From positions 35,914,061 to 35,978,060 of the forward strand of contig CM054117.1 of assembly GCA_028673005.1 (NCBI GenBank): DNA of 64,000 nucleotides. Reading direction: 5' to 3'. A program made the translations under genes and the position numbers. This document shows, piece after piece, positions 1 to 10,468 of this stretch (the first letter of the stretch is position 1; every line of letters starts with the position of its first letter). The notes beneath the pieces were generated by a model. The model searched no databases. It had not been told where the DNA came from and saw only the letters and a list, made by a program, of their open reading frames with translations. Source of the stretch: Tanypteryx hageni (Eukaryota; Arthropoda; Insecta; Odonata; Petaluridae).

Positions 1-3000
1 AACAAAGAAGCGGTCACATATCCTGAATGATGACGAAGAGCATCGTAAACTATACACGGGGAAGATCAGTTTCAACTGACGGATATCACTGAAAAAATAA
101 TTATTTCCAAGGGTTCCACTCGAAGACTTTGAGCTGTGATCGACATCGACCTCAGAAGCACACCCACTATCTTGTAAACATATGATCAAGTAAATTATTA
201 AGAATTTGATAGCCAGTTTTACTCCACAATATTTAACTGCGTTTTCAGAATTCGCGAGTTAAGGGCTCCGCAAGCCGCTGTCGTCTGGGACAGCCAAAAT
301 ACTTGGGAGCCGCATAGTGACAACCTGTACGAATTTATTTAAAGATTCTAGTTATTACAATAAACATGTTTCATGACTGATAAAGATTACGGAGCCTAGT
401 TAACTTCTGAATGGCCATAATTATCTACTCAAGGAGCCATATGTGGCTCTGGAGCCTCAGGTTGCTAGGGGCCTCGCAAACTATTATCGCCTAGGAACCT
501 TACACTCTCTAAATCTGCACCTGCCTGTAACTTTTTGCCGTGTCTTAGTGCATCTTTATCCAATGCCACCAACTGTAAACTCAAGCGATTGGACTTTTTA
601 AAATTAATGACATACCCAACTCCCATCGGGGGAACGATTTCTACAAAAACGTACAGCACGAGTGGGTCACCATTAGACGAATTGCCGTTTGATTTAAATG
701 CGAATATGGCTCGATGAAAATCGTAAATGGAAACGCCGTACCCATAGTTTTCGAAGGCAAAAATACATGTTCTCGAACGCAATCGCGTATCGAGGCGTAT
801 TTCTAGTTATGAAAATCCATAGTCTCCAATTAAATCTATATAATAAACATATCACCCAACTCAAATTTTCCGAACACCACTTACCGAGTACCAAATACGA
901 TTCTTGAGAATTCTGAAGCTTCGAGATGAGCAGAACTCAGATCGAGATTTTGAATAAAAATAAAAATTCGTAGATGGTATCTGTATAAATAAAACTGTAG
1001 GGCTCGTGAAAAATATAAATTAGTAAGAGTAATGAATCCAGAAACGTGGTATAAATAACGCGTTTCTCTCAGTTTAGCAGTTGAAATTTTAATTTCTGTT
1101 TTCAGTAAGATAGCAGGCCCGGTAATGATACTTGATTATCATACTCCATTATCTTATTGAATTTTTAAAAATTTCCAAACAAAAAATTTCTTTAAATTAT
1201 ATCACAGGATATGGAAGTTGCAACTAAAAACTTCATTTCCATAAATATCATAGCTATGATTAATAATCGATTCCCATAAACAATGAATTGGATGCTTCAA
1301 TACGATACAGACAAGTGACAGAAAATATCGGTCGAAATTTTTCTCAAAACCGTCAAAAAATGCAAATGACAATAAACGTTAATTTTGTTCTTCTCTATAG
1401 CTTCTGAAAATATTTTCTCGATCTTTTACGAGTTTAAGCACAAATTTTCCCCTTCTCCAGTGATGTAGCAGCTCCTATTAAGCGATTCGATAAAATTACG
1501 CCATTTTCATCACCTACTTTGTCAAAAACCCAAAATGGAAATTTTGCATGTATAGGCAGACGGACGGACTTAATATAATAAAGATGAATTTGCGATCACG
1601 GATAATTTCGTTGTCTGAAGCCAGAATATTCGCGGCAAATTTAACTGAAAGATTCTGGAGCTATATGAGCTATTAATTACAGAAGTTTAAGCTTTGACTG
1701 TATTGGCGTGGTTACTATGACGTCAAATCGTCCTAGATTGGAACTGTGTTCTGATGTTGAGACCTTTGATGTTCACAACACTCGGCAAAAAACTGCGTAT
1801 TTGTAATTAATTGATGAAATGAAGTAATCTTAGGATGTCACCGTGTTTCGCATATGTCAGCTTTTAGGCACCTTTCACATCGAACCGGCACGCAAAGTTG
1901 TGGTATGAATGGGTAAAAATGAAATTAAATGCTCACTTTTCAATTTTTTTAATATCATGCATGGACATGTATGTTTTTTGCTAAAATTTTAAAGCTTTAA
2001 ATCGTTTCCTTGTGACTTGTAACAAATGTAATATCATAAAATTTCGTAGTAATTGTGGCTAGGCAAATCTAAGACAATTGCGTGTATAATATTGCCTAAT
2101 ACGAAAATAAAATGCCGACCTCACCTTATATCTGGAATTCCATTAACGATTCCGATAGTTACAAAATGTTTTTTCCGAGCTTTTTTGAACATCAAAGTTG
2201 CTTTTATTATCGATGGGGTAAGATGCTTTACATTTAGTATCTTGTGTCTCTATAAATTAAGAACATGTGCTAGAGAAGGGTGGGCAAACGCTATACGAGC
2301 AGCTGTGGATACTTAGGCAAGGCGCATTAGCAGATACGGATGCATCGGTGGGGGGCAGCATAGTGTTCACATTGGAAGTTAAGGGAGAGAACACGAAAAA
2401 CCCTACAAGTGAAAATAATTAATAATATGTTAGAGTCGTGACTTCACTATAAATGGTTTTCCGGCCATAATTCTAACCAACCAATATGAACTTATCTGCA
2501 TTACAATCACAAACCGCTTTCATAATGGCATCTCGGGAGGCACAAAATGCTCTCGCGGGCCGTAGTTTGCCCACGCCTATGCTAGAGCATGGATTCTCAG
2601 CATTTAAAGACGTGACACCATCGAACGTTGCACAACTGCTTTGGTATCCCATCGAATGTTTAAAGAAATGGCGAGAATGATTCTTAAAAATAAAATGACG
2701 CTGACGTAGGTCGTCGATTTGAATTATTTTATGAATATATAATAGTTTAATACTTCAAAGAGAGTAGTATGCTTCATTCACTCTGAAAAAACCTCTCAAT
2801 CTTGACGTGCAGAAATATCGCTTCTCTAATTTCGCTGCTCACCTACGTGGTAACTCCGGAACCCCGACCGATAAAACTCTTGGACAGTTTCTGTGAGCAA
2901 AGAAATGTCGAAGATAAATTCAAATTCCGGTAAAAGCGTTTTTTCGAAGATGAAGGTGCTTGAAAGTTTTTTAAATAATTAATATATTTAGGGAGCGCAT

Positions 3001-3048
3001 ACTACAGAGTTTTATCCCTTCATTCGCCATTGACATTTGTTGTGTAGC
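1..3048. other. Unassigned sequence upstream of the bHLH gene
   Basis: AT-rich sequence with no recognisable protein family, RNA gene or complete transposon. The longest open frames are under about 110 codons, overlap on both strands and look like chance. One 64-codon frame (2486-2680, +) has fairly protein-like composition but no homology I recognise and no convincing splice donor. The promoter and any upstream exon of the bHLH gene should lie here or further left, but I cannot place them. Confidence 0.5.
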
Positions 3049-3056
3049 CTCTAAAC

Positions 3057-3197
3057 CAGTGGCGTGCCGGAAAATGTGTAGACCCCCTGACAAAACAAAA
3101 TTGAAGTCCTGAAAAGAAATGTAAGTCCCTCATAAAAAATTGGGCCCCCTTTGGTCATGGGCTCCCCCGCCGCGCGGGGGTGGTCGGTACGCTACTC
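3057..3197. mobile_element. hAT-type MITE at the Fer2-like acceptor
   Basis: A 141-bp element begins CAGTGGCGTGCC and ends GGTACGCTACTC, an imperfect terminal inverted repeat of about 12 bp. It is flanked by a perfect 8-bp direct repeat CTCTAAAC (3049-3056 and 3198-3205). A CAG start, short inverted ends and 8-bp target duplication are typical of hAT elements. It has no coding capacity, and its right half is GC-rich. The right edge is 31 bp from the first base of the first visible exon of the bHLH gene. Confidence 0.85.
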
Positions 3198-3228
3198 CTC
3201 TAAACGCATCCTTCCGATTTCCTTCCAG

Positions 3229-3616
3229 TGGACGACCACGGAGACATGGGCGCCAACGACCTGGTCGATACCGAAGACGAGGTGGCCCCGCTAGGCTTCT
3301 ACCACCACCACCATCACCACCACCAACCCCAGCACCATCACCACCACATGGTGCACCCCTCCTCCTCGTCCAACCTGCCCCTCCACCCCGCTCACCCGCA
3401 CCACCACCACCCCCACCACCACCACGGCCAGCACCACCACATGGAGCAATCAGGAGGACCGTCCTCGTCCGTAATGCTGGCGGGCGGCGGCGGAGGAGGG
3501 GATGGAGGTCAGGATGTCGGGGGAGCGGGTGTGGGGGGCGGCGACGTGAGCGGGGGCAGCCCTTACAGAGTGCAGCGCCACGCCGCCAACGTCAGGGAGC
3601 GGAAGCGGATGCTGAG
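3229..3616 (+). CDS. Fer2: Fer2-like bHLH transcription factor, first visible coding exon
   Basis: This exon encodes the N-terminal part of a nuclear bHLH factor of the p48/Ptf1a-related class. Seen: an acidic start (MGANDLVDTEDEV), histidine runs of 7 and 5 and further His-Pro stretches, a Gly-rich linker, then the basic region RHAANVRERKRML. The exon ends in codon phase 2 at AG|gtcggc, and joining to 6039 gives the uninterrupted helix 1 [12 protein letters not shown]. Two starts are possible: ATG at 3246 (purine at -3, G at +4), or an upstream exon joined at the good acceptor ccttccag (3221-3228), which would complete a codon ending TG. From 3246 the three exons give exactly 231 codons including stop. 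In Drosophila, Fer2 is a neuronal bHLH factor linked to clock and dopaminergic neurons. Fer1 (Ptf1a-like) and Fer3 have different C-termini. Confidence 0.8.
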
Positions 3617-6038
3617 GTCGGCACGAGCGTCAGGCTCCACCCGCCCCCCCGAGAAACCTGCAGTCAAGATGTGAGGCATCCGCGGAGGGAGGGCGGGCGG
3701 GGTGGAGGGTTTATATGACAAAAAAAAACAAAGAACGGAAAAAATTCCGTCCGGATGACAAAAGACCGCGGGCACGAGAGAGATTCGGAGATCGTTACAT
3801 GGGGGCGCGCGAGGAAAACAAGATGGCGGGTTCTCCCCCCGCACTTCACGGGGGATGAGACTACGATGAACTATACGTTTGTAATAGACGTGACCGCGCT
3901 TTTTTTCATCCGAGAATTTTTTTGAGAAGGGGGTTTTGGGAATAATATACTTGGAAGCAGTTCACTAGTTAAAAACCCACATCTTTATTTTTGGTGTCAA
4001 CTTTAATACTGTTCGATAAAACAAGTAATGTTTCATGTTTCCGAGTTACATTAGGCGAAATCCGATCTCTGTCTGAGCTGACTGAGAAAATTTTTGGAAA
4101 AAGTAACGCTGAGGATATTTAAATTTTAGGAATTAAAAATTTTGAAGATTCTTAATAACAGAAAGCGCTTGAACCCAAGCTTAATCAGAAGATAGTAAAT
4201 AAACCGTGTCTCGCAACCCTCCCTTTTCTTTAATCAGAAGAAGCAAAATTGATTTGATAAAATTCGAAATAAATATTGTAAAAAATAAATCAATGATAAA
4301 TTATCGGGTATCAAATTTTTAATCCTTGCAATTAAATTTAATGCTTATTCGTGGAGAAGTTAAAATTTTAAAACACATTACTCAATTCAGAAAGAACTAA
4401 TATAACCGTATCATTTTCTGAAAAATACACAAATATAGATATCTTCCCTATTACGAGATTTTGGAAAAATTTCAGCTCCATTAAAGGATGCAAGCTTAAA
4501 TAAAATAATGATACCAGAAATAATTTAGCCCCCTTAATGTTGGTATTTTTCCATGGGTTACAACTAGCTTCAAATGTAAGAGAACTGCTTTCAATTGCTT
4601 TCATAAGATGGGAATAGTGAAATGGAAATATATCTCGAATGCGTATATCTTTAAAACTTCGACAAAATTGATGGCAACATCGTTTTCAGTTTGTATTTGC
4701 TATTGCTGTATAAGTGAGTTTACATATTGTAGTACTTAGACGACGTTAATCATTTTTCAAATTTAGGTAAACTATCAAGTATTTCCCACTTCTCACAGGC
4801 CTTTCGACGCTTGAAAAGAATAAGAGTTAAGAGAATTTAGTTATCCTATATATCACAAGATATAACATTCGTTTGAATTTCCATTTCACGTTTTGCATAT
4901 CAAGCTAACTTTTGTCGTTAAATATAAATCAGTTGTATCTAGCTTGATCTTGAGGTAACTTTTCCTGAATATTGGGTTTAGAGTTTGTTAAATATGGTCT
5001 TCTTAGTTAATGGCATGACATGCATGTATTTAATAATTAGGACGTCAATTCATCAAAAGAAATATTCTTTCATTAAATTAAGTATCGCAAATATTAACTT
5101 TTGGGCATTCTTCGTCTGCTTTAGAATGGCTAACAACATTAGTATGTGTGATTAAATAGTTATCATTGTATTGTATGGTTTGGTGAATACAAAGATGAAA
5201 ACCTCCATTTTCAACAAACATAAATAGAAATTATACCTACAATATACGTATACCCAAATATAAGTCCGTATGGTAAGAGATATATTAACCGGAAGCAAGA
5301 ATTCGCACTTACATTTAGATTTAGCAGCATCACAACGCACTGATTCGCAATATTTCACGGGCGATTTTTTTCGAAGTTCAAATACGAAAATTTCAACCTT
5401 GTTTTAATATCTGTTTTTGATGATTGGGGTTTTTATCTTAATATCCTGTATTTTGTATAAAATTTATAGACTATTTTTAACGCATGAAAGGGACAACATT
5501 TAGCATTTTCACTCATTGATTTAATTCCATAATTTTCGCAAAAATGTTAGATTAATCAAGACTTTCGATCTGAAACAATTTCCATGCAAATTTTTACTGT
5601 AAAAAATATTCCTACAATCGCGTGATGTTTGAGCTGTTTCTGCCGGGAATAATAGACTACCTCAACTGTGAAAAATAAAACAATAATTAATTTTTCAATA
5701 GCTTTAACTATTTCAATTTTTATAAACGCTACTTATTCGGTGCCGAGCTTTTTGAGTAACTATTGCAGCAACGGATTCCTTACACATTTTTGGCTTTTAC
5801 GATCCGCACCAGATCATTCCAAACCTTGGCAATGAGCCATGCACACGCTTAGATATCTCGCAATGCCAAATTTACCTGTCTGCGAATGATTCGAGAGCTT
5901 ACTACACCTCGCGCTCTTTGTTTCTTCCATCCTCCTCCCTCCCTATCCCTTCTTATCTGCCATTCCTCCTACCGTCTCCTTAAACCCCCCTCCTCTCCTC
6001 TCTCACGTGTCTGGATACCTCAAATTCACCGGCGCCAG
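3617..6038 (+). other. Intron 1 of the Fer2-like gene
   Basis: This intron begins GTCGGC, which is a GT donor but a poor match after +2. It ends with a long C/T-rich tract (about 5920-6003) and the acceptor GGCGCCAG at 6031-6038, with no intervening AG. If it were retained, the frame would run from ML into an unrelated 19-residue tail and stop at 3672-3674, giving a protein with only the basic region. The first 250 bases are GC-rich. The rest is AT-rich and holds no gene or repeat I recognise. Confidence 0.75.
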
Positions 6039-6250
6039 CAGCATCAACTCGGCCTTCGACGAGCTCAGAGTCCACGTACCAACCTTTCCGTACGAGAAGC
6101 GCCTCTCCAAGATAGACACGCTTAGGCTGGCCATCGCATACATCGCCCTGCTCAGGGAGGTCCTTGCATCGGACCACGACCCTCTCACTCACGTCGAGAA
6201 GTGCCTCAGGGGAGAGATCAAGGCGGAGAGGACGGAATGGAACACGAGCG
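6039..6250 (+). CDS. Fer2: Fer2-like bHLH factor, middle exon (helix-loop-helix)
   Basis: The exon completes the bHLH domain. From the junction it reads [20 protein letters not shown] as helix 1 and loop, then [19 protein letters not shown] as helix 2, followed by a conserved extension containing [17 protein letters not shown] and ending at WNTS. The YEKRLSK.DTLRLAI block is the signature of the Fer/Ptf1a/FERD3L class. [16 protein letters not shown] and the CLRGEIKA extension point to the Fer2 branch. The exon starts one base into a serine codon and ends one base into the next codon at a consensus donor, g|gtgagt. It should mediate E-box binding as a dimer, probably with the E-protein daughterless; the partner is inferred from the family. 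Confidence 0.88.
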
Positions 6251-6853
6251 GTGAGTTGAAAAGCCCTCGAGTTCTCGTGTAAATTTCGTACAAAACGGAA
6301 TTTTCCGGCTTGGAAACCCTTTCTCCCTCAGAGCCCGTTCCGCGATCCATGTTTTGCAATAACAATAGTCTTGCAGTAGAAATTATTACACATGTTCCAC
6401 GGCCCAGTACTTGGTCGCTTTCTGTACTATGAAGAACACTGCTCCAGGTTAAGGAACGGTATGCCATGGTTCACGAGAGTACCTATGATGTAAAAACGAT
6501 TGGTGAAATTAAATACAGACAATTTCTTATTTGATGAATAAAATTGTAGACAAATATTCATACATAGAAGTTTTAATCCTGAATAATGTTTAGACTTGGT
6601 TCTCACAAGTATGATTCCGCAGAATAACCGGGTAACATTATATGTAAACTTTATCCAGCCTGCCGAAGCACTTGCCATTTCCGAAGCGGCCAGCCGCGTA
6701 AAAAAATTGCGAAAATCTGCTCAAAGTTCTACAGTAGTAATTTTTAATCGTAGGGATAATTTATCTCAGTCTTGCATTGGGAATTTAGTACATATTCGGA
6801 ACTCTGACTTCCGTCCGTCGTAAGTACCCAAATGTATAAACATAGCCAACATG

Positions 6854-7154
6854 CAGGGCCGGCCCGAGCTACGGGCGAGCCGGACGGCTGCCCGGGGCGC
6901 CAAAATTTTGGGAGCGCTATCCCGATCATATATCTATGCATTACTTGCAAGTGAATACATATTGGATACCAATTTATATCGAGAAACAGGCTGGAATCTT
7001 TATGGCATTTCTTTTAATTTTTAATTATCATTAATTTTTACAGCGCGATGAATAAATTAACATGTACTTTGTAAATATCTCAACAAACATTAACGGAGGG
7101 GGGCGCTGGAGTGCTATCTCACCCGGGTCGCCAAAATCCCTCGGGCCGCCCCTG
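6854..7154. mobile_element. hAT-type MITE in intron 2
   Basis: A 301-bp element with GC-rich inverted ends: it starts CAGGGCCGGCCCGAG and ends CTCGGGCCGCCCCTG. The flanking 8-bp direct repeats are CCAACATG (6846-6853) and CCTACATG (7155-7162), 7 of 8 identical. The subterminal GCGCCAAAATTT and GTCGCCAAAATC are also related between the ends. There is no coding sequence. The structure is that of a non-autonomous hAT element. Confidence 0.85.
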
Positions 7155-8360
7155 CCTACATGACCACCTAAAATGAAATTCTCTTTCCATCGGAACTTTT
7201 TCGAATAAAGATAACACTGACAAATGAAAGGGACATTTTCGGCATATTTTATTAGTAAAAGTAAAGCAAGGTAAGATTAATAGAAATTTTTCACTTGGGC
7301 TGTCGGCGGTCGCCTTTGTTCTCTGAATACTTTGGACACCCTCTTGTCTGAAGATTGCGTGGAAGAAGGCAAGTAGATATTTTGTCAGCCCATTACCATG
7401 TGTAGAGGTGTGTTCATACGCCTCGGTGATACCGAAGTACAGATTTTCGAATATTAGACATACGTAGGGAATACGAAACGAATACGAAATCAATTAAAGT
7501 ATGTGACAGATAAAAATACTACGCATTTACGAGCAATCGACCGCCCTTTATTATTCATGCGCCCGCATGCGCCGCAATCATCGCCCCTGATCACAAGTAA
7601 CCCTCGTTTTCAAAAGCTTTAATTCTGTTACTTCAGTCAACGTTGATACTGTATTTCGCAGAAGCTCGATTACATAATCATTGCGGGTGGTAAAATAAAA
7701 CTTAGAATTCGCATCCTACTATGTGCTATTTATCGTATTTAAACAGAGACAAATGTTAAAATTCTTTACAATAATATGTTTATCTAACCAAAATACGGTA
7801 AAAATAGTAACTAGAAGAAGTGTGCAGTTTTCTTTTCATACTGTAATACAGGGCTCGACAAATCCCGAGCGCCAGGTCGCCATGGCCCCTAAGATTTTCA
7901 TGCTGCCGCCTAGATGTTGCATATGCATGCCGTAGTGAGGTTTTGGTTATGCTATAGCCATGTGCTTTAGTCAGCAGTAGGAGCAGCAAAATATAATATA
8001 TCTGTCGTAAGCATTTGAGTTCCTGAAAATAAGTGCAATATTTTTATTCTTGTTTGTAAATTACATGTTTTTAGAATATCATTAGACTTTTTCAGATGCA
8101 TAAGGCTAATTTTATTATGTTCTGCTACATAATGTGACAGAAACCGTCATCTCAACAGAAGATGTGACCTTATGATGACGTCATAATCCTGCAACACGAA
8201 AAACCCTCCTTATGTAATTTGTTCTTCAATTCCTCCATCACTTGTTTCATCTTTTATCACACCCCCCTCCCCCATGACTGAAGCCTGGATCCCCCATTGC
8301 CTATTGCCCTTCACTGAATGTTTACTTAAACCTATTCCGCGCAAATCTTTTGAGATTAGG

Positions 8361-8392
8361 CTTTATTTATTTATTTATTTATTTATTTATCT
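8361..8392. repeat. TTTA microsatellite
   Basis: Seven to eight near-perfect TTTA units lie within intron 2 of the bHLH gene. No function is suggested. Confidence 0.9.
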
Positions 8393-8451
8393 CTACGAAA
8401 GAGGAACACTTGGAGTATCGGCCCCAATGTCACTTAATTATGCCGACAACG

Positions 8452-8722
8452 CAGTGGCGGATCTAAGGGAGGGGCGATGGGGGCGATCGCCCTCCCCTTG
8501 GAGGACCCCATTGCCCTCCACTAGGTGCATTCTTAAATCCATTCTGCGCAACATCCATTGTTTCTACACCGAAGATTAAGTCTGTATGACAAGGGAAAGA
8601 AAGGTTCTAATGGGGGTAGGGATTTTTAGAATGTATGGTTGTCGGCAGAGGAGGAATCGAGACGGGGGAGGGGTAATTGGGGCGATCGCCCCCTCCTTGG
8701 GAAGGTTCTGGATCCGCCCCTG
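8452..8722. mobile_element. hAT-type MITE with GGGCGATCGCCC subterminal motif
   Basis: A 271-bp element starting CAGTGGCGGATCTAAGG and ending GGATCCGCCCCTG, flanked by a perfect 8-bp duplication CGACAACG (8444-8451 and 8723-8730). Both ends carry the palindromic GGGGCGATCGCCC just inside the inverted repeat. The same end layout occurs in the coding hAT element at 43157-47263, so this is probably a deletion derivative mobilised by that family. The +-strand open frames across it look like chance. Confidence 0.88.
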
Positions 8723-9048
8723 CGACAACGGTATATCAAAACTTTTTATTTACTCGTCTCTATTCTCCGAACAAGTGTCTTTTATTCAAAAACTCCCGAA
8801 ATTCAATATATCTTGAGAAAATTGCCGTTAGGTGGTAAGTGGTCTTCAACCGCCTTTGTTCACTCCCCTCTTGGAACATTTTGTCAAAAAAACACGTAAC
8901 CATTGGCGTATTGAAAAATTTGCGTTTATATAGAATCGCAAGATGAACTATGCTTTTATCAGAATAAACAATTCACGGAGCTCTTCACCTCACGATTATA
9001 ATGCCTATAAAATGCTACTTGATGCCTACGCACCGGTAAGTTACTCAA

Positions 9049-9121
9049 GCCTGGCTAGCTCAGTCGGTAGAGCATGAGACTCTTAATCTCAGGGTCGTGG
9101 GTTCGAGCCCCACGTTGGGCG
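9049..9121 (+). tRNA. tRNA-Lys(CTT): tRNA-Lys (anticodon CTT)
   Basis: A 73-nt nuclear tRNA gene without intron or encoded CCA. The acceptor arms GCCTGGC and GTTGGGC pair with wobble pairs, including T4-G69. The D-arm box A (TAGCTCAGTCGG) and T-arm box B (GGTTCGAGCCC) are intact. The anticodon stem TGAGA/TCTCA encloses loop CTCTTAA with anticodon CTT at 9082-9084. A T-rich stop for RNA polymerase III (CTTTTA) follows within five bases. The gene lies inside intron 2 of the bHLH gene on the same strand. The arms are intact enough for a functional gene rather than a SINE head. Confidence 0.96.
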
Positions 9122-10204
9122 ATTCTTTTATTTATTTAAAGTAATACAGAAACGGCCATAAATGCTCTATTGTTACATTGCATTATTTAACAGAAATAGA
9201 ATAAACAATATGCCATTGAAGTATTTTATTATTTAATCGCATAAAAAGCTCACATTCCCGATTACAGAAATAATCTCCGAATGAATTGTTTTGGTTGGGA
9301 TAATATTAATTACTCGTCTTATTCAGAAATAAAAATAACTTTGTAAATTCCTACAATACTTAATAAGAGTGGATTTTATTTTTGAATTATGAATTTCTAC
9401 CAACGGCCGAAACAGTTAGTTGACTCTACTCATCTTATATTTATGTAAAGGTTTTAGGCTTTGTTTATGTGACTGACGGAATGAAAATTCGGCAACATTT
9501 TTGAGGGATCACAAAAATGATAATATCTTACATAATAAAATTAAACTAATAATAATTGCCTTCATATTATAAAATAAAATTTTTAATATAAATTAATTAA
9601 CCCCTTTGATTGGGAATAATATTAATCTAACATTGTCATAAAATATTAATTTGTTGACAAAGGGAGAATTAATAAATCAGTTAAAGATAAAAATAATCTC
9701 TACTTTCCTGTCAATTTACATCTGACTTCTTAAAATGCAGGTAAAAATATTTCGTATCCGTTTTCATGTGCATTGAGGAATGACACACCTGCAGTCAGAT
9801 ACGTGCGGCTTAAACTGATTGAGATTTGCATCGCCGCTACTGATTTATTTCCATAACTCACGGGTATGATACTTAACTCCTTCCTTTAAAAATTGAATTT
9901 TAGTTTGTATGTAGAAATTTGTGTTGTCTATTAATAATTACAGTTTGTTAGGTGGTCCATATATGTCAGTAAAGACCAATTATTTGGCGAGTTCGAACGC
10001 AGTGATAAAGCGTGAATTGGTCCTGGCAGCGATAATTTTCCATCATTGAAAAAATCTCGTTTTTCCTTATTTGATATAAATTTTATGCTATTTCAGAACA
10101 TGCAAACTTGCTTGAATATAACTCCCATATCTCTGTTTTAACTAGTTTTAAAATGAAAGCGAAACATACCCTACAATCAATCACTTGTTAATCGAATATA
10201 GAAG

Positions 10205-10290
10205 TAAAGTAATGTGGAATCGAACCCATGTCCTTGTAATGGGCACTGAAATTGGCATTTATTATGATAGCGATTCCCTAGTTTTTATGC
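10205..10290 (-). repeat. Possible tRNA-like SINE head
   Basis: On the minus strand a box-B-like GGGTTCGATTCC (10222-10233) follows a region with weak box A resemblance. No body or tail was delimited. It could be a decayed SINE fragment or chance. Confidence 0.3.
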
Positions 10291-10358
10291 CAAGCGACGT
10301 AAAAGATAACTTTTAATGGACTAACTCTAATTTCCACAACAAATATTTTTCCCTCCAG

Positions 10359-10468
10359 ATCTGACAGCCCGCCTTTCCTGGATCAACTGGGAGAACCTCG
10401 GCGTGAACCCAAACCGCAGGAGCGTCCTCACCACCCTGACTCTCACGGCCGAGAACATGACGGGCTGA
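10359..10468 (+). CDS. Fer2: Fer2-like bHLH factor, last coding exon
   Basis: The exon starts with AT, completing the Asp codon begun by the final G of the middle exon. It reads DLTARLSWINWENLGV, then NPNRRSVLTTLTLTAENMTG and a TGA stop at 10466-10468. The SDLTARLSWINWENLGV block is the conserved C-terminal signature that separates this gene from Fer1 (WTPEDPR-type ending) and Fer3. Its molecular role is not established; conservation suggests a cofactor contact. GC content is high compared with the surrounding intron, as for the first visible exon. Confidence 0.88.

Larger units (their letters stand above)
6251..10358 (+). other. Intron 2 of the Fer2-like gene
   Basis: A 4.1-kb intron with consensus donor GTGAGT, an exact branchpoint-like CTAAC at 10321-10325 and the acceptor ccctccag (10351-10358). 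It contains a tRNA-Lys gene, two hAT-type MITEs, a TTTA microsatellite and a possible tRNA-like SINE head on the minus strand. A lone hAT-like end, CAGGGCTCGACAAATC, lies near 7850 with no partner end found. The rest is unassigned AT-rich sequence. Confidence 0.8.

Noticed and set aside
2486..2680. 64-codon frame (MNLSALQSQTAF...) as an upstream exon of the Fer2-like gene
   Set aside because: The composition is protein-like, but no phase-1 donor of good quality is present and the sequence matches nothing I know. The upstream exon, if any, remains unplaced.
3140..3718. 192-codon frame rich in Pro, Arg and Gly
   Set aside because: It overlaps the bHLH exon in another frame; its residues are the out-of-frame reading of histidine codons, and its start lies in the MITE.
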